From: Ruminococcus sp.
GTDB taxonomy: Bacteria; Bacillota; Clostridia; Oscillospirales; Ruminococcaceae
Assembly (NCBI GenBank): GCA_017516465.1
Contig: JAFXCR010000014.1
Coordinates: 1-35,572 of the forward strand
Length of the DNA stretch: 35,572 bases
Direction of reading: 5' to 3'
Shown one piece after another: positions 24,410-33,181 of this stretch. Positions within the stretch are counted from its first letter, which is position 1. Each line of letters begins with the position of its first letter. Both the position numbers and the translations under genes were made by a program. The notes below the pieces were generated by a model that saw only the letters and a program-made list of their open reading frames with translations, had not been told where the DNA came from and did not search any database.

Positions 24410-26353
24410 TTACTGAGATACAGCGTATGATTCAACAATCAGTCTTCTGAGCAGACATAAATCAAAGGAATCAAGCTGATCATCCTTGCAAAGATCGGAA
24501 TTACGCTTATTTATGACTGTATCACCGGAATCATATATCAGCCACTTCTGCAATACAACCAAATCAGCTATACTGCATACACCATCATTGTTGCAGTCTC
24601 CGTTCATAAAGCGAGTTCCCTGCGGAGAATATCCGTCAAACAGCACTCCGCTTTCCGGTTCCTTATCTGTTTTTCCGATATTAACAGCACTTTCAAACTC
24701 ATCACGGGTAAGAGTTATCATATCATAATACTTTTCATCAAGGAGTCCCTGATCCAGCAGTTCCTGATACATGGAAAAATAATTATTAGTTCCCCACATA
24801 TTGGTACTCGCCTTCCATATCTGAGCCTCAGTGTCATATCTGAAAACCACATTTTTCTGCACCGTCTCAGCTATCTGCACAGATTTGTAGATGAATTTCT
24901 GAGTTTCAGAATCCCATTCCCTTGTATAATCCACGATCTCAGGAACCATCATCTCTCTGATCAGAACGGCACTTTCAGGATATTCCTCCAGTGTTGCTCC
25001 CTTTACATATCGCTTGAACTTGCTGATATACCGTCCGTCAACCCACATATCGGAACAGTATCCCAGACTTCCGCCCCAGTAAATACTGTTTCCTTCGCCC
25101 CATTCATCACAGATAAACGAAGCCTCATCATTGCTCTGATACAGATATGTGTAGCTTCCGCCCATATCTACCCATTCACCGTCGCCGACAGTATCATATA
25201 TTTTATCCCATGTAAGTTCTCCGTCACGGGGGATATCATCTTCCATTTCAATTGCAATATAATCGTCAAGAACCTTTTTTGCTTCCTGAAGAGTTACCGA
25301 TTCATCATTTTCCACGAAGGCATATCGGCGATTGATCTTGTCCTCACTGATTCCCTGACCTTCTCCATTTCCCTGACCGCCATATGTATGAGTTTCGCCG
25401 TTCAGTGTAACATTAACATGGGCATGGCTGGAATCGCTCCACTCACAGACAGCAGATTCATCCAGACGGAGTGCCACCTGCTTCATCATACTGGGAAATC
25501 CAAGAGAATCGTATCTGTACGGATATATCACTGATGATAACAGACTTTTATTATCCCGACGGTTGTAGGGACTGTAAATATAGAATATCTGATCAACATA
25601 GGGAGCTCCTGCCAGCCGCCAGTCTCTTTCGCCAGAACGATATACCTCTCCTCTTACATACGAACCGCTGTAAAAGCAGATTGAAGAGAATCCCTCCTGC
25701 ACCGAGTTCATATCCGCAAAAAAGTCTGATCCTTCCGCAAAATTATCTATAAGGTAGTCGCAGTCATCGCAAAGCTCAGGCAATGTGAATTTCACGCCTG
25801 TATCAGACCATTTGTAATATCCCCTTATGTAATACACATTGCTTCCGTCTATATACTCCTTGTATGTACCGACCGGCATACCGTGATAAGGAGAATATCC
25901 CGTAACCTCCGGATTAGGCGTACCATAAATCTCGGTATTGAATTCCTCTGCGGTTATGTCCTCGTGTATCTGGAGTTCAACCTCGCCGCCGTCGGTAGTT
26001 GCACTCTTGAATATGTATCCTCCGTTCACACGGCAGAATTCCTCATTTTCGTAATCAACATCTGCATAGATATTTTCATCGTTATATATTACCGATGTTT
26101 CAGAATAAGGAGAATCCTTATCAGAAAATCTGAACGATTCAGGGTGCGGATTTTCTGTTTTCACATAGAAGTATTCATTGAACGGTTCCATAAGAGGAAA
26201 AATTTCGTATGTGTACTGTAATGCGTCAACATCCTTGCTGAGATAATCCGTAGCCTCCGCAGTAAGTACGGGAGATTCAGCAGCAAGTAAGTATTCTGAT
26301 ACAGATGTTCCGATAAACGCTCCTGCAAGAAGCAGACTTACAATTTTTTTCAA
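24410..26353 (-). CDS. Secreted dockerin protein of unknown function
   Basis: 647 residues from the TTG start. Signal peptide about 1-25 (KKIVSLLLAGAFIGTS). Residues 30-570 match no family that I recognise; they are acidic, rich in Tyr, Asp and aromatic residues, with a Gly-rich SSHAHVNV...YGGQGNGEGQG stretch near 308-335. Residues about 583-642 are a dockerin: GDCNNDGVCSIADLVVLQKW and a second half with DLCKDDQLDSFDLCLLRR. This type differs from the dockerins of the two GH9 enzymes in the window. The frame extends to TTG 26362, but the TTG at 26353 has AAAAGGGG 9 bases upstream and starts directly at KK. It follows the ABC-F gene by 36 bases, so may share its transcript. Could be a new enzyme, a binding protein or a structural cellulosome part. 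Confidence 0.85.
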   Translation of the reverse strand: MKKIVSLLLAGAFIGTSVSEYLLAAESPVLTAEATDYLSKDVDALQYTYEIFPLMEPFNEYFYVKTENPHPESFRFSDKDSPYSETSVIYNDENIYADVDYENEEFCRVNGGYIFKSATTDGGEVELQIHEDITAEEFNTEIYGTPNPEVTGYSPYHGMPVGTYKEYIDGSNVYYIRGYYKWSDTGVKFTLPELCDDCDYLIDNFAEGSDFFADMNSVQEGFSSICFYSGSYVRGEVYRSGERDWRLAGAPYVDQIFYIYSPYNRRDNKSLLSSVIYPYRYDSLGFPSMMKQVALRLDESAVCEWSDSSHAHVNVTLNGETHTYGGQGNGEGQGISEDKINRRYAFVENDESVTLQEAKKVLDDYIAIEMEDDIPRDGELTWDKIYDTVGDGEWVDMGGSYTYLYQSNDEASFICDEWGEGNSIYWGGSLGYCSDMWVDGRYISKFKRYVKGATLEEYPESAVLIREMMVPEIVDYTREWDSETQKFIYKSVQIAETVQKNVVFRYDTEAQIWKASTNMWGTNNYFSMYQELLDQGLLDEKYYDMITLTRDEFESAVNIGKTDKEPESGVLFDGYSPQGTRFMNGDCNNDGVCSIADLVVLQKWLIYDSGDTVINKRNSDLCKDDQLDSFDLCLLRRLIVESYAVSQ

Positions 26354-26389
26354 TTCCGACAACCCCTTTTCTTTTTAGAATTATTTATG

Positions 26390-27943
26390 TTATATTATTT
26401 TAGTTGACCATTCCTCGATATTCCAGATATTATCTGCAATATCCATATAAAACTCCGGCTCATGGCTGACGATGAGAACTGTTCCCTTATAGTCCTTTAT
26501 CGCCTTTTTTAGTGATTCCTTGGCGTCAACATCAAGGTGATTCGTAGGCTCGTCGAGGACAAGCAAATTTATCTCTCTGAGCATTATCCGGCATATTCTC
26601 ACCTTTGCATTTTCCCCTCCGGAAAGCACCCGCATCTGCGAGGTGATATGCTCAGTTGTGAGTCCGCACTGTGCAAGTGCAGCACGCACCTCAGCATTTG
26701 TCATTGATGGATACTCTGCCCAGATAACATCAAGTGCTGTTTCGGAGGAGCTTTCCTCTTCCTGTTCAAAGTAACCATATTCAACGAACTGATCATGCTC
26801 AACATATCCGGAAACAGGAGGAATAATCTTAAGAAGCGTTTTAAGCAGCGTGGATTTGCCTATGCCGTTCACGCCGCGTATAGCTATTTTCTGTCCGTTT
26901 TCCACCTTAATGGATATCGGTTTTGTGAGTGGTTCGTCATATCCGAGAACTACATCCTTGCAGTCAATAACAACACGTCCGGGAGTACGAGCTTTTCTGA
27001 ACGAAAAGGTCGGCTTCGGCTTTTCACGCATAAGAGTAATCTTGTCCATTTTATCAAGCTTTTTCTGACGTGACTTAGCCATATTGGTTGTAGCAACCCT
27101 TGCCTTGTTGCGGGCAATGAAGTCCTCAAGATCAGCGATTTCCTTCTGCTGTTTTTCGTAAGCCTGTTCTATCTGCCTCTTTTTAAGCTCGTACATTCTC
27201 ACGAAGTTGTCGTAATCTCCGGTATAACGAGTCATAATGGCATTTTCAACATGATATACAACGTTGATTACGCTGTTCATGAACGGAACATCATGCGATA
27301 CAAGTATGAACGCATTTTCATAATTCTGAAGGAAATTTGTCAGCCATCTGATATGGTTCTCATCAAGAAAGTTTGTAGGCTCATCGAGAATGAGTATCAT
27401 CGGATTTTCCAGCAGAACCTTTGCCAACAGTACTTTTGCTCTCTGACCTCCTGAAAGTTCGGAAACATCTCTGTCAAGACCAATTTCATTCAATCCGAGA
27501 CCATTGGCATATTCAGATATCTTTGCATCAATGGTATAATATCCGCTATAATCAAGAATGCTCTGTATATCGCCGACTTCCTCCATGAGGGAATTCATTT
27601 CATCCTCAGGGCAATCGGACATCTTCTCGTAAAGCCCCATCATTTCAGCTTCAAGCTCTGCAAGGTGATCGAAAGCCTCACGCAGTATGTCACGGATAGT
27701 TTTACCCTTTTCAAGTGTACTGTACTGATCGAGATATCCGGTAGTAATATGTCTGCACCATTCTATTTTGCCTTCATCCGGCTGCAGCTTTCCCATTATT
27801 ATATTCAGGAAAGTCGATTTACCCTCACCATTTGCCCCTACAAGTCCGACGTGTTCACCCTTAAGCAGTCGGAAAGAAGCGTCATTAAGTATCTGTCTCG
27901 CACCGAATCCGTGCGTAACGTTTTCAACATTAAGTATGCTCAT
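26390..27943 (-). CDS. ABC-F ATPase, YbiT-like
   Basis: 517 residues with two ABC ATPase domains and no membrane domain. Domain 1: GANGEGKS (36-43), LSGGQRAK, LDEPTNFLD. Domain 2: GVNGIGKS, LSGGENAK, LDEPTNHLD. Between them lies the charged linker helix pair of ABC-F proteins (KKRQIEQAYEKQQKEIADLED). ABC-F proteins bind the ribosomal E site and act as translation factors; some give antibiotic resistance, but the YbiT-type layout here (LSGG, moderate linker) points to a housekeeping role. Start is ATG 27943 with GGAGGA 3-4 bases further up from a 5-base A/T spacer; a longer frame to 27964 lacks a ribosome binding site. Confidence 0.93.
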   Translation of the reverse strand: MSILNVENVTHGFGARQILNDASFRLLKGEHVGLVGANGEGKSTFLNIIMGKLQPDEGKIEWCRHITTGYLDQYSTLEKGKTIRDILREAFDHLAELEAEMMGLYEKMSDCPEDEMNSLMEEVGDIQSILDYSGYYTIDAKISEYANGLGLNEIGLDRDVSELSGGQRAKVLLAKVLLENPMILILDEPTNFLDENHIRWLTNFLQNYENAFILVSHDVPFMNSVINVVYHVENAIMTRYTGDYDNFVRMYELKKRQIEQAYEKQQKEIADLEDFIARNKARVATTNMAKSRQKKLDKMDKITLMREKPKPTFSFRKARTPGRVVIDCKDVVLGYDEPLTKPISIKVENGQKIAIRGVNGIGKSTLLKTLLKIIPPVSGYVEHDQFVEYGYFEQEEESSSETALDVIWAEYPSMTNAEVRAALAQCGLTTEHITSQMRVLSGGENAKVRICRIMLREINLLVLDEPTNHLDVDAKESLKKAIKDYKGTVLIVSHEPEFYMDIADNIWNIEEWSTKII

Positions 27944-27974
27944 TTTATTCCTCCGTTTTTTCAATTACACTTTA

Positions 27975-28004
27975 ATTATACCATAAAACAGACGGCTGTG
28001 TAAA
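27975..28004 (-). promoter_or_regulatory. Promoter of the ABC-F gene
   Basis: Minus-strand TTTACA (28004-27999), 18-base spacer, TATAAT (27980-27975), about 30 bases upstream of the ATG. Confidence 0.6.
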
Positions 28005-28012
28005 GCCTTAAA

Positions 28013-28056
28013 ATCAAATTTGATGTAAAAGCTCTCCCACTTAATTTGTGCAAATT
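28013..28056. promoter_or_regulatory. Two palindromes in the divergent ABC-F / diguanylate cyclase gap
   Basis: ATCAAATTTGAT (28013-28024) is a perfect 12-bp palindrome just upstream of the ABC-F -35. AATTTG-TG-CAAATT (28043-28056) is a second one with the same CAAATT half. They could be operators for one regulator serving both directions, but A/T-rich palindromes also arise by chance. Confidence 0.35.
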
Positions 28057-28082
28057 TTACCCAATTTTTCACACTTTATCTA

Positions 28083-28111
28083 TTGATTTTTATTTATTTT
28101 TAATGTATAAT
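28083..28111 (+). promoter_or_regulatory. Promoter of the diguanylate cyclase gene
   Basis: TTGATT (28083-28088), 17-base spacer, TATAAT (28106-28111), about 75 bases before the ATG. It overlaps an in-frame TTG at 28111 and so excludes that as start. Confidence 0.65.
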
Positions 28112-28188
28112 TGAATATAACTAATAATATTTGGGGTAATGAAAAAATAAAACGGAAACAAAACAGTTCCGCCAAGGAAGTGAAATGT

Positions 28189-29298
28189 ATGTATACAAAA
28201 GAAAAATATAATAAAGATCTTGCGTTTATCAAAAAAATAGATCATCTTATTTCGCAGAAAATAGAATTTCTTGCATATTTTATCGGATTTTCAGCGTGTC
28301 TTGCAGTTCATATTGCCTATCTTCTGCTTTTTGCCGCAACCGGTATTACAATTATGAAAATATTCAATATATTCAGCGTAATTTTTTACTTTTCAACATT
28401 AATCCTCGTGAGAAAGGTAAAAGAAAAAAGTGCACTTGTGTATGCAACGTTTATAGAAATAATTATCCACGCATCAGTAGCAACATTATGTGTAGGCTGG
28501 GAATCCGATTTCGGAATGTTCCTGCTTATGATAATTCCTATTGCCTTTCTTATGCCGGACAAAAACAAAAATAATTCTTTTATAATAATGACAGTATCAA
28601 TATTACTCTATGGTATACTCGGATTTCTATCCCTTAGACCTGACAGTTCCATATACAGCTTTGAAAAGAACTCTTATCATACTATTTTTTACGTTATAAA
28701 TATATTCAGTGACTCATCTATACTCATTTATTTTACAACAATATATACTATTATAAATCGTTATACAGAATGCAAACTAAGAGTGCAGAACGAACAACTC
28801 AGAATTATGGCTTCTACTGATCCTCTTACTCAGCTCAGCAACCGCCGTGAAATGGGAAGAATACTTGCAGATATTAGTACTGAAAGTAAAAACAGCAGAA
28901 AATCCTTTGTTATTGGTATAGGTGATATAGACAACTTCAAAAAAGTAAATGATACATACGGTCACGATATCGGAGACGATGTTCTCTCGTCTGTTTCCGG
29001 CATTATACGGGAGAATCTTCCTCCAAACGGCTTTATTGCAAGATGGGGCGGAGAAGAATTTCTCTTTGTTATCCCCGATTCAGATATTTCTTCAGGCTCT
29101 GCATATGCAGAAAAAATTATACGTTCAATAAAGCAGCATGAGTTTACAAGTAATGATTCAACATTTTTCGTTACAATGACTTTCGGTATCTGCGAAGGTC
29201 AGCCGGATGATATTGTTGATAAGATCATCAGTCATGCCGACAGCCGTCTCTATAAAGGTAAACACAGTGGAAAAAACTGTGTCATGTATACAGATTAA
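28189..29298 (+). CDS. Membrane diguanylate cyclase (GGDEF domain)
   Basis: 369 residues. Six or so hydrophobic spans in residues 25-200 form a membrane sensor of no family that I can name, followed by a GGDEF domain (about 205-369) with STDPLTQLSNRREM at its start, IGDIDNFKKVND, and the active-site GGEEF (287-291). GGEEF is an active variant, so it should make cyclic di-GMP from GTP. The product-inhibition site R-x-x-D normally 4-8 residues before the motif is missing (PPNG in its place). ATG 28189 has AAGGAAG 8 bases upstream; the frame open to 28111 starts inside the -10 box. Followed by the GH3 gene 88 bases later in the same direction. Confidence 0.92.
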   Translation: MYTKEKYNKDLAFIKKIDHLISQKIEFLAYFIGFSACLAVHIAYLLLFAATGITIMKIFNIFSVIFYFSTLILVRKVKEKSALVYATFIEIIIHASVATLCVGWESDFGMFLLMIIPIAFLMPDKNKNNSFIIMTVSILLYGILGFLSLRPDSSIYSFEKNSYHTIFYVINIFSDSSILIYFTTIYTIINRYTECKLRVQNEQLRIMASTDPLTQLSNRREMGRILADISTESKNSRKSFVIGIGDIDNFKKVNDTYGHDIGDDVLSSVSGIIRENLPPNGFIARWGGEEFLFVIPDSDISSGSAYAEKIIRSIKQHEFTSNDSTFFVTMTFGICEGQPDDIVDKIISHADSRLYKGKHSGKNCVMYTD

Positions 29299-29386
29299 AC
29301 AGCCGGAATACCAGACAATATCCTAAATATACGACAATGATTTGTCAGATAATGAATTCACAGAAAATATCCGGAAGGAGATTAAC

Positions 29387-31669
29387 ATGGCTGATTTCAA
29401 TTTCACCGCAGACGAACAGATTTCCCTTGTAAACGGTGCAACATTTTTTTCAACAACACCAATTCCTGAGAAAAATATCCCTTCTCTGCAGCTCCTCGAC
29501 GGAGGTACGGGTATAAATTTTGAACAACTCTTCGGAGACTTTCTCAGCAAAAACCATATCGACGGAATCGGGGGAGACTGTCTCAGAGATGTACTGAATA
29601 ACTTCTATTCTCCTCACAAAATAAAATCAGAAGAATCAAAAGAACTTTATGAATGGATATACAGCAAGCTTAAGGAAATCACTCCCGATATGACGGCTCC
29701 ATCATGCTTTCCATCCGGAATACTGCTCAGCTCCACATGGAATCCTGAACTCATTTATGCCGTTGGAGAGGCACTCGGCGATGAGGCAAGAGCGTTCGGA
29801 ATAAATATTCTTCTCGGAACACCTAATATAAATATACACAGAGATATAAGAAACGGAAGGCTCTTTGAGGGATATTCGGAAGATCCATTTCTCACATCCT
29901 CGCTCGCACCTGAGCTTGTGAAGGGAGTCCAGTCCGCTGGAGTTGCCGCTAATGTAAAACATTTCGCCGCAAATAATCAGGAAACAAACAGAATGAATAT
30001 AAACGAATTCATTTCTGAAAGAGCACTTCATGAAATATATCTCCCCGGATTCAAAGCCTGTGCAGAAGCCGGAGCAGAAACGGTCATGAGTGCATACAAT
30101 CAGATTAATGGTACTCCCTGTACAGAAAATAAAAAGCTGCTCACTGATATTCTCCGCAATGAGTGGGGATTCGGCGGTGTAATCATATCTGACTGGGGAG
30201 CTGTATATAATCCCGAAAACGCTGTAAATGCCGGAAATGATCTCATCATGCCAGGACCGATGTCCCCTGTCAGACTTCGTGAAGCCTACGACTCAGGAAC
30301 ACTTTCCCGTCAGGCACTTGGTGAATCTTCCGAACGCATTGCAAAACTTGCACAGAAATATTCCAAGGCACCTACCGGCATAATAAATGTTGAAAAATCC
30401 GACAGAATCGCATACCAAGCAGCAGCAGAAGGTATCATTCTTCTTAAAAATCACAATAAATCACTGCCTCTTGATCCGGAAAATAATATTGCACTTTTCG
30501 GAAGATACAGTCATTATCTTCTGACCTGCGGAGAAGGAAGTGCAGGAATAAACACCAACAGAAATGCTTCTTTTATATCAGCACTTGAAGCTCGCTTCAA
30601 CAACGTAACACACAACTGCTTCTCTGATAATTCTGATGTACTCGTGTATGTATACAGTCTCCGAGGTCAGGAAGGCAGAGACAGATATACAATATCAATT
30701 GAAGAATCAGAAAGGCAGATAATAGACGCTCTGCTTGATGAGGCAGATAAAAAGAATATCAAAAAAATTCTTATCCTCAATGTAAGCGGTCCGGTTTCAC
30801 TTGACGGTTACGAAAATCGTTTTGACGGAATTTTCTGTACATTTCTTCCGGGAATGCAGGGAGCAAATGCTCTTGCCGACTGTCTTTGCGGAAAGGTAAA
30901 TCCGTCAGGAAAGCTTCCTTTGACATGGACAGAAAGAATCGAAGATACTCCGTCATATCTCAATTTCCCTGGTGATGGTATGCAGGTCTGCTACGGTGAA
31001 GGAATATTCGTAGGATATCGTTGGTACGACGCAAGAAAAATATCACCGCTGTTCTGCTTTGGTCATGGTCTCTCTTACACAAATTTTGAAATCACTGATA
31101 TTTCCACCGGAGCTGATACCTTCACAGATTGTCTTGATGTTTCTGTAACAGTCAGAAACACAGGAAATAAAAGCGGAAAAACCGTAGTTCAGATATATAT
31201 TTCAGATCCTGAGAGTACTATCACGAAACCGGTACGAGAGCTTAAGCATTTCAGAAAGATTCATCTTGAACCAGACGAAGAAAAAACTACTATCTTCACG
31301 CTGGACAGACACAGCTTTGAAAGCTATGACCCAAATTTATCACAGTGGACTATGGAGGAAGGGTTCTATACAATTTCAGCCGGATTCTCGTCCCGTGATT
31401 TAAAAGCAGAATGTAATGTTTATGCCGATATCTCCTCGCCTTATTCCTATGGCGAAAATACATCCGTCAGAGTAATAATGGAAAATCCCCTGCTTGCTGA
31501 AATTCTCAAAAATTTCTTCATTGAAAATCAACTGCCATGGTCTGCTGTTCTCACAAGCTATGAATACACCTCACAGGATAAAATATCAGTAATTCTTGAG
31601 CAGGTCAATTGCAGCCCTACTGCTGTATCTGAACTTTACCGCAGATTCCTTACAGTTAAAAAGAAATAA
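29387..31669 (+). CDS. GH3 family beta-glucosidase
   Basis: 760 residues with no signal peptide, so cytoplasmic. An N-terminal (alpha/beta)8 domain contains KHFAANNQETNRM and the nucleophile D269 in VIISDWG. An alpha/beta sandwich domain follows (about 340-560), then a fibronectin-III-like domain (about 610-690) and about 70 extra residues. It would split cellobiose and short cello-oligosaccharides taken up by the cell; exact substrate (glucoside or xyloside) cannot be read from sequence. ATG 29387 has AAGGAG six bases upstream; a TTG at 29342 in the same frame is unsupported. Possibly co-transcribed with the diguanylate cyclase gene, as I see no clear promoter in the 88-base gap. Confidence 0.93.
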   Translation: MADFNFTADEQISLVNGATFFSTTPIPEKNIPSLQLLDGGTGINFEQLFGDFLSKNHIDGIGGDCLRDVLNNFYSPHKIKSEESKELYEWIYSKLKEITPDMTAPSCFPSGILLSSTWNPELIYAVGEALGDEARAFGINILLGTPNINIHRDIRNGRLFEGYSEDPFLTSSLAPELVKGVQSAGVAANVKHFAANNQETNRMNINEFISERALHEIYLPGFKACAEAGAETVMSAYNQINGTPCTENKKLLTDILRNEWGFGGVIISDWGAVYNPENAVNAGNDLIMPGPMSPVRLREAYDSGTLSRQALGESSERIAKLAQKYSKAPTGIINVEKSDRIAYQAAAEGIILLKNHNKSLPLDPENNIALFGRYSHYLLTCGEGSAGINTNRNASFISALEARFNNVTHNCFSDNSDVLVYVYSLRGQEGRDRYTISIEESERQIIDALLDEADKKNIKKILILNVSGPVSLDGYENRFDGIFCTFLPGMQGANALADCLCGKVNPSGKLPLTWTERIEDTPSYLNFPGDGMQVCYGEGIFVGYRWYDARKISPLFCFGHGLSYTNFEITDISTGADTFTDCLDVSVTVRNTGNKSGKTVVQIYISDPESTITKPVRELKHFRKIHLEPDEEKTTIFTLDRHSFESYDPNLSQWTMEEGFYTISAGFSSRDLKAECNVYADISSPYSYGENTSVRVIMENPLLAEILKNFFIENQLPWSAVLTSYEYTSQDKISVILEQVNCSPTAVSELYRRFLTVKKK

Positions 31670-31732
31670 TTCATAAAAAAATCACCGCACTATTTGTCTG
31701 TTATCCTTAACGGAGAAATGAGAGTGGTATGT

Positions 31733-31769
31733 AACCCGAAAGGCACAATCGCCTTTCGGGTTTGCTTTT
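31733..31769 (+). terminator. Terminator after the GH3 gene
   Basis: AACCCGAAAGGC (31733-31744) and GCCTTTCGGGTT (31751-31762), perfect 12-bp stem, 6-base loop, then TGCTTTTA. It lies immediately before the recombinase remnant, so it may have come with the mobile DNA rather than with GH3. Confidence 0.7.
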
Positions 31770-32121
31770 ATGCTGGAAGCAGTGCCATTTCACTTACTTC
31801 GTCCGTTACCGCATCCGCCCTCTGACCGCTGCCTGCCTGAAACGTATAGTGAATCACGATCTTATTTCCACAGGTTCGTGAGTACTTCTCCGCTTTCTCA
31901 TACACCTCAATACTGCGAATGAACACTCGCAGCAGTTCAGGAGTCAGCTCGGACATCTCAATATAGGTTTTCGCCTTAGCGATAAACTCCTTCACATACA
32001 TCTCACGCAAGTCCATCTCATCAATTTTTTTCGTGATACACTGCAGTTCCTGCCGCAGCTCTGCCTGTTCCAGCTCATATCCACTCGCCATCGTGTCATA
32101 GCGTTCTGTGCTTCCATTCTT
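31768..32121 (-). pseudogene. Serine recombinase, C-terminal remnant
   Basis: About 117 residues in one frame: ERYDTMASGYELEQAELRQE, then LTPELLRVFIRSIEVYEKAEKYSRTCGNKIVIHYTF. This matches the C-terminal coiled-coil and end domain of large serine recombinases of conjugative and mobilisable elements. The catalytic resolvase domain with its serine is missing; a stop (TAG at 32124-32122) closes the frame upstream, and the lipoprotein promoter begins soon after. So it is a decayed leftover of an integrase gene and cannot act. Confidence 0.82.
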
Positions 32122-32199
32122 CTAATTCTTTCTGCTGCGAGGAGTATTCCTCGTTCAGCTTCCCAGCCTGTAAATGTGAAATGATATAATCTATTTCGA

Positions 32200-32228
32200 T
32201 TGACATTTCTAATGAAATCCAATATAAT
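32200..32228 (+). promoter_or_regulatory. Promoter of the lipoprotein gene
   Basis: TTGACA (32200-32205), 17-base spacer, TATAAT (32223-32228): full consensus. It starts about 80 bases from the recombinase remnant. Confidence 0.8.
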
Positions 32229-32271
32229 TTGAAATGATAATAGACTTCAATTCATAGAAATGAGGAAAGAT

Positions 32272-32877
32272 ATGAAAAACAAATATCACGCATTTTTTAT
32301 TTGCATGGCTTTTACGTCTATGGCTTTAACTGGATGCGATAATGAACCTCCTACCATTTCTGAACAGTCAAAGATTAGTATCAAGGAGTCAGAAAAACAA
32401 AATGCCATCGTTGCTGATGTGTCAAAAAATTCCCCCCAATTGAATACGACATTCCACTTTAATGGAAAAAGCGTCACAATTCCGTGCCGATTTTCAGAAT
32501 TTTCTAATATTGAACTGGATACATCCATGCTGATTCCTGCAAACGACAATGATGTGTATGGTGCAATCTACAAAGCAGATGAACGAATAGGACGTGTCAT
32601 CTTGAAAAATTTTGATATAGATGACAAGGATGTCAGTGATAATGTTGTAACATATCTTGAGCTGAACCCTGATATAGGATTCGATAAAATCGATTTTACT
32701 TATCAAGGATTTACCCATGCAACATCCAAAGAACAAATCATTGATGCGTTTGGAACTCCAGACGAGGAATACAGTAATAACGTGTGCTATCACCTTAAAA
32801 ACTATGGATACATCGAATTTGAGTTTAGCAAGGAATTCAGTGAAATTGAAAGTATCAAGATCAAATCAGAATCATAA
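32272..32877 (+). CDS. Small secreted lipoprotein of unknown function
   Basis: 201 residues. A type II signal peptide ends in the lipobox ALTGC with C22 as the lipidated residue, followed by an acidic linker and about 150 residues of mixed strands and helices. The last part, about 145-200 (SKEQIIDAFGTPDEEYSNNVCYHLKNYGYIEFEFSKEF), has the D-A-F-G-x-P pattern with following strands seen in SmpA/BamE-like small lipoprotein folds; this likeness is weak. ATG 32272 is chosen because GAGG lies six bases upstream; ATG 32260 has none. Located between mobile-DNA remnants with a consensus promoter, it may be retained cargo. Confidence 0.8.
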   Translation: MKNKYHAFFICMAFTSMALTGCDNEPPTISEQSKISIKESEKQNAIVADVSKNSPQLNTTFHFNGKSVTIPCRFSEFSNIELDTSMLIPANDNDVYGAIYKADERIGRVILKNFDIDDKDVSDNVVTYLELNPDIGFDKIDFTYQGFTHATSKEQIIDAFGTPDEEYSNNVCYHLKNYGYIEFEFSKEFSEIESIKIKSES

Positions 32878-33181
32878 TGATCAGCTTATCCAACTGTATT
32901 AACGATAATCTGCCACGCTAAAATCATTCGAAGGCACAATTGGGAGCGGCGGCTCGCCGTAAGGGGTTCGGGTTCTCCCGACCAGCTGCGTTCGGTGGGC
33001 CGCTATGCGAACTGTCGAATGCGATGCTGGCAAACCAAAGGTTTACTTTCGGCGAACCCAGAAACCCTGCATTTCAATTGTTGACATTATCTGCCCACAA
33101 ACGCCCCACGTTCGCCTGTGCGGCGTTCTGTGTCGATTTCCGATAACCTTGTCCTACGGTAATTCCGATGGCACAAATCGC
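32878..33181. other. Gene-free stretch in the mobile scar
   Basis: About 300 bases after the lipoprotein gene. Bases 32935-33060 are much richer in G and C than the surroundings and break abruptly with them. Short frames cross it on the plus strand but none looks like a protein. I read it as decayed mobile-element DNA; no identifiable site or RNA is seen. Confidence 0.4.

Noticed and set aside
28111-28188. TTG at 28111 as start of the diguanylate cyclase
   Set aside because: It is part of the -10 box; the ATG at 28189 has a proper ribosome binding site.
29342-29386. TTG at 29342 as start of the GH3 gene
   Set aside because: No ribosome binding site; AAGGAG precedes the ATG at 29387 and homologues start there.
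32940-33010. GGTTCGGG...CCCGACC resembling a tRNA arm
   Set aside because: No acceptor, D or anticodon arm can be placed around it; treated as G/C-rich mobile DNA.
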